A stretch of 6,961 nt of DNA from an uncultured Lachnospiraceae bacterium. Its GTDB lineage: Bacteria; Bacillota; Clostridia; Lachnospirales; Lachnospiraceae. Every line of letters starts with the position of its first letter. Position 1 is the first letter of the stretch. Location: the NCBI GenBank assembly GCA_946537585.1, contig CAMNFX010000072.1, positions 1 to 6,961 on the forward strand, in the 5' to 3' direction. The translations under genes were made by a program, and so were the position numbers. The notes under the pieces are model-generated. The model ran no database searches, was not told where the DNA came from, and saw nothing but the letters and a program-made list of their open reading frames with translations. This document shows, one piece after another, positions 1 through 4,754 of this stretch.

Positions 1-13
1 TCATTCGGAATCC

Positions 14-26
14 GGGCCTTCGGCCC
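14..26. repeat. Short perfect inverted repeat at the window edge
   Basis: GGGCC (14-18) and GGCCC (22-26) flank a 3-base spacer. It could be a second stem beyond the operon end or part of an adjacent feature outside the window. Nothing else between 1 and 135 is recognisable apart from the hairpin at 79-104. Confidence 0.3.
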
Positions 27-78
27 TTCTTCCTCATGACGCGTCTGTCTGCTGATCGCAGACTTCCTCCGTCACCTC

Positions 79-104
79 CGAAAAGCCCGCAAGCGGTCTT
101 TTCG
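79..104 (-). terminator. Hairpin downstream of the hydrolase gene, probable terminator
   Basis: CGAAAAG (79-85) pairs with CTTTTCG (98-104) and, after one mismatch, CCG with CGG, closing on a four-base CTTG loop (minus strand). It lies 32 nt beyond the hydrolase stop. The T run is part of the descending arm and not a separate tail, so efficiency is uncertain, and it could work in both directions. It is the only clear end signal for the PBP-hydrolase operon. Confidence 0.5.
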
Positions 105-135
105 TCTGTGACGTCCGGTTCCGGCGACCGGTTAA

Positions 136-1770
136 TTACGGACCGATCACGTTTCTGATTGCGACCGGGGTACGGTAGTTCCAGCGGTAGATCTTGATGC
201 CGGCTCTTCTCGATGCGGCGTTGACGACCTGTCCGTTGCCGATGTAGATGCCGACATGGTTGATCGTTCCGCTCTTGTTCGCGTAGAATACCAGATCACC
301 GGGCTTCATGGAGTCTGATGTGACCCTGACGCCGCTTCCCGCCTGGTCACGGCTGACTCTCGGAAGGTAGATCCCGAAGTGCGCCATGACGCTCTGGGTA
401 AAGCCGGAGCAGTCGCAGCCCTTTGTGAGCGAGGTGCCGCCCCAGACATACGGATTTCCGATGAACTGGCAGGCGTAGTTTACAATAGAATTGCGGTATG
501 CAGCGGCCGCATTGGCTGCTTCCACTGCCGGGTAGTACTCCGTGGCCTCGGGAAGTCCGTAGCGCACCTCTACGTTGTTGTCTCTGGTGGAGATGAATGC
601 CTTATCATTTTCGCTTCCGTCATCCGTGGAATCCAGCTCGATCTGGACCCAGCCGTCCAGCTGACCGAGGACCTCATATGCCTGATTCTTTGTGATCGAT
701 GTCCATACATTGGAATCGAGTGAGGGCTCGGAGCGGACATTCAGGGCATCCACATTGACAACGGCTGTAAGGACCGCAAAATCAAGTGCCGTATCCCGCG
801 CGCTCTGACCTGTCAGGCAGTACTTTGCGCTGACCCAGCCGGTCACAGGTCCGGACTTGATCTTATACCAGGTCCCCCCGTCATTTTCGACGGTGTCCAG
901 CAGCTCTGCGCCGCAGCCTCTTAAGAACTTTCCGCAGATGTTGTTGATGCCGTCGTCCTTCGGCTCTTCACGGACGTTGATATATCCTTCCGTATATGCG
1001 AGTACGATATTATCATACTGGGTCAGAGCCATCTGCCGAAGATCCAGCTTCCTGGCCTCATCCAGTCCATGCTCCACATGTCCGTTGGCGCTGCCGTCAT
1101 CGGCAGTGATCTTGATCCACGCTTCATCCATTGTATCGCTGAAATCCGCCTGAATGCATGCCCAGTCGCCTTCTTCACGGACGAGGAGGTACCGCTCGCC
1201 CTGTCTGGCCTTTCCGACGACATTCACAGGGTCGATCTCCGGCGCGGAACGGATGTTCATGACCTCAGCGTCAATGATCACGCGGTCCTCCAGATTTTCC
1301 GCCGCCTTTTTCATTGCCGCTTCGTCTGTCAGGATGTAGCGCTTCGCAGCCCATCCTTCGATGCCGCCCGAACGGATCCTGACCCAGTCTCCGTCCTCCT
1401 CGAGAATATCGCAGGCCGCACCGTCGTTCAGACGTCCGATAATGTTTTTCATGTCGATACTGTCGGGCTCCCTGCGGACGTTGATATATCCGCTTACCTC
1501 GACGATGCCGAGATGCCCGTAGGATGCCGTGGCATCCTGCAGCTGCTCCTCCAGACGCATCTGGGCGAGCTCCTCATCCGACATGGTTTCTATGACGGCG
1601 ATCGTCTCTTCTTCCGCTTCCGTGGTGCCCGTAGTATCCCAGGTACCGCGGCCGCTTCTGACTCCGTGTATGATCAGTCCGGCAAACACCACCGTCGCGA
1701 TCCCCGCGATGATCAGCCGGTTCTTAGAAAACCTGTTCTCCCAAAGATGTCTTGCGCTTCTCACACTCAA
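136..1770 (-). CDS. Membrane-anchored SH3b-repeat NlpC/P60 cell-wall endopeptidase
   Basis: A 544-residue protein predicted to cut peptidoglycan stem peptides outside the membrane. Residues 1-17 are basic, and about 18-36 form one hydrophobic segment without an obvious cleavage site, so it is probably an N-in signal anchor. An acidic spacer follows (about 50-80). Four bacterial SH3 domains then lie at about 86-147, 165-222, 255-318 and 333-398, each with an N-[VI]-R-x-x-P core such as GYINVRREP. They probably bind the wall. The C-terminal NlpC/P60 domain (about 425-541) carries Cys454 in GCDCSGF, His505 in NHVGIYIG, and Asn517 at the third catalytic position, where His is more common. The second gene of an operon, it overlaps the PBP stop by 4 nt (TTGA). 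The annotated start is TTG at 1770, only 3 nt from the GGGAGG ribosome site. GTG at 1764 (9 nt away) is an equally good start and removes two residues. The family is certain; the exact bond cut is not. Confidence 0.95.
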   Translation of the reverse strand: MSVRSARHLWENRFSKNRLIIAGIATVVFAGLIIHGVRSGRGTWDTTGTTEAEEETIAVIETMSDEELAQMRLEEQLQDATASYGHLGIVEVSGYINVRREPDSIDMKNIIGRLNDGAACDILEEDGDWVRIRSGGIEGWAAKRYILTDEAAMKKAAENLEDRVIIDAEVMNIRSAPEIDPVNVVGKARQGERYLLVREEGDWACIQADFSDTMDEAWIKITADDGSANGHVEHGLDEARKLDLRQMALTQYDNIVLAYTEGYINVREEPKDDGINNICGKFLRGCGAELLDTVENDGGTWYKIKSGPVTGWVSAKYCLTGQSARDTALDFAVLTAVVNVDALNVRSEPSLDSNVWTSITKNQAYEVLGQLDGWVQIELDSTDDGSENDKAFISTRDNNVEVRYGLPEATEYYPAVEAANAAAAYRNSIVNYACQFIGNPYVWGGTSLTKGCDCSGFTQSVMAHFGIYLPRVSRDQAGSGVRVTSDSMKPGDLVFYANKSGTINHVGIYIGNGQVVNAASRRAGIKIYRWNYRTPVAIRNVIGP

Positions 1771-4400
1771 ATTCCTCCCGGACCCGCCTGCGGTCCGATC
1801 TCCACACCCGGTGCCACATAGATGCCAGGCCCTTCGGCCGGACTGTCAGAGATCTCGTCTGTGGAGGTCTCCTCCGGCAGGGTCTCCTCCGGCTCCGGAT
1901 CCGGTGCCGGCGGCGTCCATGTGCTGTCATCCGTATACTTGCCCGCGTCAGAAGACGGGACAATGATGCTGCCATAGGAGGTGTGGTGGTCACAGGTCTC
2001 CGTCGGCACATTATCGATATCAAAATACTCAGTATACACCGCATTGCTTCCGCTGCGGTAATCGCTCCGGCATCCCGCATGCGGGAGCTTTCCGCTCTTT
2101 CTGCAGACCTCCAGCTCTACGATGTTATCCGGCTTTTCGAAGCCCGGATCCGTCATTCCCTCGTGGACCCTGGTCATGATCTTCCGCCAGATATCCTTGT
2201 GGAAGGAGGTGCCGCCGTTGTACTGGCCGGTCGCGTTGTCGCTTAAGGACTGATTGTCATCGCATCCGGCCCAGACGCCGGCCGTGTAATAGGGCGTATA
2301 TCCGACAAACCATACATCATTGTTTCTGGTGGTCGTGCCGGACTTTCCGGCGCATACCATGTTGTCAAGATGTGAGCGGCTCGAGGTGTTGTTGACCGTA
2401 AAGCTCCTCGCCCATTTGGAATGGGACTCGGTGGAGCGCCGCATCGCGTCCGTCAGCAGGAACGCCGTCGTATCCTTCATCACGCGTGTTTTCGGATCTT
2501 CATCCAGGTCGATCAGGACATTGCCCCGGTGATCATAGATCTTTGTAAACAGCTTATAATTGCCGTACATACCATAGTCGGCAATCGACGCGAAGGCGTT
2601 GGTAAGCTCCAGGTTGGTCACGCCCTTCGTGATTCCGCCAAGCGCCGTCGCCGGGTTGTTATCCTCCTCCGTCAGAGAGGTGATTCCCAGCTTTCTTGCG
2701 AAATTCACACCGGCCTGCGGCGTCACGGTCTCGTACATGCAGCGGACCGCAACGATATTCATGGAAAACTCGATACCGTCACGGATCGAGGAATAGCCGA
2801 AATACTCTCCGTCTCTCCACCAGTTTTTGAAGCGCTTGTTTCCAAGCTCATACTCCGCGTCAAAATAGGTCGTGGCCAGTGTAGCCCCGTTTTCCTCGAT
2901 GGCCGGGGCGAAGCTCGTAACGACCTTGAAGGCCGATCCCGGCTGCCGGTACGCGCCGCTCGCGCGGTTTAAGGTCAGGGAATACTTCTTTTCGCCGCGT
3001 CCGCCGCTGATCGCCTTTACTTCCTTGGTTTTCTGGTCCATAAGGACAAAGGACACCTGCGGCTGAAGCGTCAGATCCAGCTTTTCGGCGATGATCTCAT
3101 CGCCTGCCTCCTCATCCATGATATAAGCCTTATACTCATCCAGAAGCTCCGTGACCGCTTCTTCATTCCGGAACAGGCCGTCATAGCCCGCGCGTCCCTT
3201 GACATCCTTGGCGTACTTTTCAATATCATATTCGCTGTAATGCCGGAGCCCGTCTGCCTTATGCTGTATGGAGCAGCGCCATTTGAAGCTGTATTTCGCG
3301 GTATCGTAATTGTCCGGATCGTTGACCTCCTCATCCACGATCGTCTGCAGCTTCGGATCCTGCGTCGTCATGATCCTTAAGCCCCCGGAATAAAGCAGGT
3401 TCTTGGCTTCTGCCTCGGTCAGGCCCAGTCTGTCCCTGAACACCTTTATACACTGATCGATCAGAGCATCCGTAAAATAGCTGTAGACGGAATCATCCGC
3501 CTTCACGATCTCGTTGTTGGATTTGATGCGGTCATAAACGGCAGTGCTTTCCGCCTCCGTTTTCTGCTTTTCGGTGATATATCCCTGATCCAGCATGTTT
3601 TTGAGCACCTGCAGACGCCGCTCCTGATTATCCTCCGGATGGGTCAGCGGGTTCAGGCGGGAAGGATTCTTGGTAATGGAAGCGAGCACGGTGCACTCCG
3701 CCAGATCGAGGTCCTGCACCTTTTTGCCGAAATATCTGGCTGCGGCGACCTTGACCCCCAGGGTATTGTTTCCGAGGTTGATGGTGTTGAGATAGTCCGT
3801 CAGGATCTGCTTCTTGATCACTTCTTTTTCTATTCCCGGCTGATTCTCAAGACTCAGGGCAATATACCACTCCTGGAACTTGCGCTCGTACAGCTGGAAG
3901 CCCTTTTCATTGCCTCCGGCAAAAACATTGTTCTTGATCAGCTGCTGCGTCAGAGTGGAACCGCCTCCCGCAGACGAATTCCCCGTCAGTACGCCGCGGA
4001 CCGCACGTGTGATGGATCTCGGGTCAATGCCGTTATGCTGCCAGAAACGCTGGTCCTCGATCGCGACAAACGCATTGATCAGGTCCTCCGGAAGCTCCTC
4101 GTAGACCACTTCCTCGCGGTTGGAGCCTTCCTGCACGAGGGTCGCGATGAGGTTGCCCTCCGTGTCATAGGTCGTCGTGGCATAGCCCTGCGGGGAGAAG
4201 GTCAGCGTGTCGATCTCGGGCGCATTGTCAATGATGCCGAGCAGCATGCCGATGCCCATGGAGCCAAGGCTTAAGGCGGAAAGAAGGCACACGAAAACGA
4301 TCAGCAGCTTCATGAAATGAATGCGCTGATTCTCTGCTTTGATGTCGCCGTATATGATCTCTTCCAGGCGGTCATTGACCGCGTCTTTGGTAAATTTCAT
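1767..4400 (-). CDS. Class A penicillin-binding protein (PBP1A-type glycosyltransferase/transpeptidase)
   Basis: An 877-residue bifunctional peptidoglycan synthase that polymerises lipid II into glycan strands and cross-links stem peptides outside the membrane. It has a cytoplasmic N-terminus (1-29) and one membrane segment (about 31-56). The GT51 domain (about 70-250) has the catalytic Glu115 in AIEDQRFW, the GGSTLTQQL motif at 146-154, ERKFQEW with Glu177, and the YLNTINLG and LAECTVLA motifs. A linker of unclear fold spans about 345-445. The transpeptidase domain (about 448-745) has Ser489 and Lys492 in PGSAFK, the Ser546-Met-Asn548 motif, and Lys686-Ser-Gly-Thr. All motifs are intact, so the enzyme should be active and beta-lactam sensitive in principle. 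A cysteine-containing C-terminal segment (Cys766, Cys777, Cys803) precedes a Pro/Glu/Thr-rich tail (about 828-877). The start is ATG 4400 because an in-frame TGA lies 12 nt upstream. The ribosome site is weak (GGTGA, 12 nt away). It is the first gene of a unit with the downstream hydrolase. Orthology to ponA or mrcA cannot be settled from sequence reading alone. Confidence 0.97.
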   Translation of the reverse strand: MKFTKDAVNDRLEEIIYGDIKAENQRIHFMKLLIVFVCLLSALSLGSMGIGMLLGIIDNAPEIDTLTFSPQGYATTTYDTEGNLIATLVQEGSNREEVVYEELPEDLINAFVAIEDQRFWQHNGIDPRSITRAVRGVLTGNSSAGGGSTLTQQLIKNNVFAGGNEKGFQLYERKFQEWYIALSLENQPGIEKEVIKKQILTDYLNTINLGNNTLGVKVAAARYFGKKVQDLDLAECTVLASITKNPSRLNPLTHPEDNQERRLQVLKNMLDQGYITEKQKTEAESTAVYDRIKSNNEIVKADDSVYSYFTDALIDQCIKVFRDRLGLTEAEAKNLLYSGGLRIMTTQDPKLQTIVDEEVNDPDNYDTAKYSFKWRCSIQHKADGLRHYSEYDIEKYAKDVKGRAGYDGLFRNEEAVTELLDEYKAYIMDEEAGDEIIAEKLDLTLQPQVSFVLMDQKTKEVKAISGGRGEKKYSLTLNRASGAYRQPGSAFKVVTSFAPAIEENGATLATTYFDAEYELGNKRFKNWWRDGEYFGYSSIRDGIEFSMNIVAVRCMYETVTPQAGVNFARKLGITSLTEEDNNPATALGGITKGVTNLELTNAFASIADYGMYGNYKLFTKIYDHRGNVLIDLDEDPKTRVMKDTTAFLLTDAMRRSTESHSKWARSFTVNNTSSRSHLDNMVCAGKSGTTTRNNDVWFVGYTPYYTAGVWAGCDDNQSLSDNATGQYNGGTSFHKDIWRKIMTRVHEGMTDPGFEKPDNIVELEVCRKSGKLPHAGCRSDYRSGSNAVYTEYFDIDNVPTETCDHHTSYGSIIVPSSDAGKYTDDSTWTPPAPDPEPEETLPEETSTDEISDSPAEGPGIYVAPGVEIGPQAGPGGI
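1774..1779 (-). promoter_or_regulatory. Ribosome binding site of the NlpC/P60 gene, inside the PBP coding end
   Basis: On the minus strand GGGAGG overlaps the last Gly codons of the PBP gene. It sits 3 nt from TTG 1770 and 9 nt from GTG 1764. The 4-nt TTGA overlap of start and stop suggests translational coupling. The spacing by itself favours the GTG start, while the classic stop/start overlap favours TTG. Confidence 0.75.
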
Positions 4401-4414
4401 CGATGGATACTGTC

Positions 4415-4436
4415 ACCGGATACGTCCGGGCCCGGT
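4415..4436 (-). promoter_or_regulatory. Inverted repeat over the PBP ribosome-binding region
   Basis: The 5-bp arms ACCGG (4415-4419) and CCGGT (4432-4436) are complementary, and an overlapping alternative pairs CCGGA with TCCGG (4416-4420 and 4425-4429). In the mRNA either form would bury all or part of the only Shine-Dalgarno-like sequence, GGUGA, ahead of the PBP start. It could limit translation. GC-rich sequence makes short pairings common, so the call is tentative. Confidence 0.3.
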
Positions 4437-4515
4437 ATATTCCTGCATTGCATTTGAAGGGATCCGGCCGTGAAAACGAGGCGAATCCACAATCAGGACA
4501 TAGGTTTACATTTAT

Positions 4516-4544
4516 ATCTTACTACAACAGCCGGAGGGTTACAA
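4516..4544 (-). promoter_or_regulatory. Candidate sigma-A promoter for the PBP-hydrolase operon
   Basis: On the minus strand TTGTAA (4544-4539) and TAAGAT (4521-4516) are separated by 17 nt. Each matches the -35 or -10 consensus at 4 of 6 positions. It lies in the most AT-rich stretch of the intergenic region. It would give a leader of about 107 nt before ATG 4400. The call rests on consensus matching only. Confidence 0.4.
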
Positions 4545-4547
4545 ATT

Positions 4548-4700
4548 ATGAATCCATGTCATTTCTTACGACTTTCTAAACAGCCGGGGCGGCCCTTGGC
4601 CGCAGGCTTCCGAAGGCGCCTGCCGCCGCCCTATATTTTGCCCCGGATCCGCTTCTCTCATGGACGGGGAAGGCTTTGTGTGGTACAATACCCCGGATAA
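4548..4700 (+). CDS. Possible 50-codon leader peptide upstream of the ABC-F gene
   Basis: ATG 4548 is preceded at an ideal 9 nt by GGAGGG (4533-4538) and opens a 50-residue frame ending at TAA 4698-4700. The peptide begins MNPCHFLRLSKQPG, is arginine-rich and contains Arg-Arg-Arg-Leu-Pro-Pro-Pro-Tyr at 22-29. It resembles no protein I know. It lies in the same frame as the ABC-F gene, 54 nt before its start. For it: the strong ribosome site and its position before an ABC-F gene. Against it: no clear promoter lies upstream on this strand, the better promoter candidate lies inside the frame, and the composition could arise from GC-rich non-coding DNA. Confidence 0.22.
   Translation: MNPCHFLRLSKQPGRPLAAGFRRRLPPPYILPRIRFSHGRGRLCVVQYPG
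4587..4631 (+). terminator. Terminator- or attenuator-like hairpin before the ABC-F gene
   Basis: GGGCGGC (4587-4593) pairs with GCCGCCC (4625-4631), and inside it GCAGGC (4602-4607) pairs with GCCTGC (4618-4623). The structure is followed at once by TATATTTTG, a modest T-rich tract. A competing local hairpin, GCGGCC with GGCCGC (4589-4594 and 4598-4603), uses the same 5' arm and would exclude the long form. That is the geometry of an attenuator. It would matter only if transcription starts upstream of about 4587. Confidence 0.3.
4661..4689 (+). promoter_or_regulatory. Candidate extended -10 promoter for the ABC-F gene
   Basis: TGGACG (4661-4666) is a 4-of-6 match to the -35 box. After 17 nt comes TACAAT (4684-4689), a 5-of-6 match to the -10 box. 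TGG directly before it gives the extended -10 form TGnTACAAT. Transcription would start near 4696 and leave a leader of about 58 nt. This is the best promoter match in the window. Confidence 0.55.
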
Positions 4701-4713
4701 CGCACACACATTT

Positions 4714-4733
4714 GCCGGCCGTATGCTGCCGGC
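4714..4733 (+). promoter_or_regulatory. Stem-loop in the ABC-F 5' leader
   Basis: Two copies of the self-complementary GCCGGC (4714-4719 and 4728-4733) can form a 6-bp stem with an 8-nt loop, 21 nt before ATG 4755. No Shine-Dalgarno site follows; the sequence before the start is A-rich. A role in translation or mRNA stability is possible but unproven. Confidence 0.35.
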
Positions 4734-4754
4734 CAGCTGACTGAACACTCAAAA

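Larger units (their letters stand above)
4401..4754. other. Divergent intergenic region with regulatory structure
   Basis: These 354 bp between the divergent PBP and ABC-F genes contain no convincing protein gene. They hold one candidate promoter in each direction and four GC-rich inverted repeats. They also hold a short frame with a strong ribosome site reading toward the ABC-F gene. Each element is listed separately. Confidence 0.8.

Noticed and set aside
1..37. Minus-strand frame from ATG 37 leaving the window (MRKKGRRPGFRM)
   Set aside because: No Shine-Dalgarno site at a usable distance, and only 12 codons are visible, so it cannot be supported.
1069..1821. 250-codon plus-strand frame antisense to the hydrolase
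   Set aside because: It covers the SH3b-coding part of a clearly real gene, has no domain of its own, and crosses the operon junction.
1752..2246. 164-codon plus-strand frame over the PBP C-terminus
   Set aside because: Arginine-rich shadow composition, no ribosome site noted, and opposite to a real gene.
3639..4274. 211-codon plus-strand frame antisense to the PBP glycosyltransferase region
   Set aside because: The opposite strand encodes all GT51 motifs in order; this frame is a shadow.
4505..4528. TTTACA as a -35 box for a plus-strand promoter of the leader frame
   Set aside because: No acceptable -10 box lies 16-18 nt downstream; TACAAC is only 12 nt away.
4470..4547. Longer GTG-initiated version of the leader frame
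   Set aside because: The ribosome site before GTG 4470 is weak, while ATG 4548 has a strong one with correct spacing.
4566..4748. 60-codon minus-strand frame in the intergenic region
   Set aside because: No recognisable product, and it overlaps the better-supported plus-strand promoter and stem-loops.
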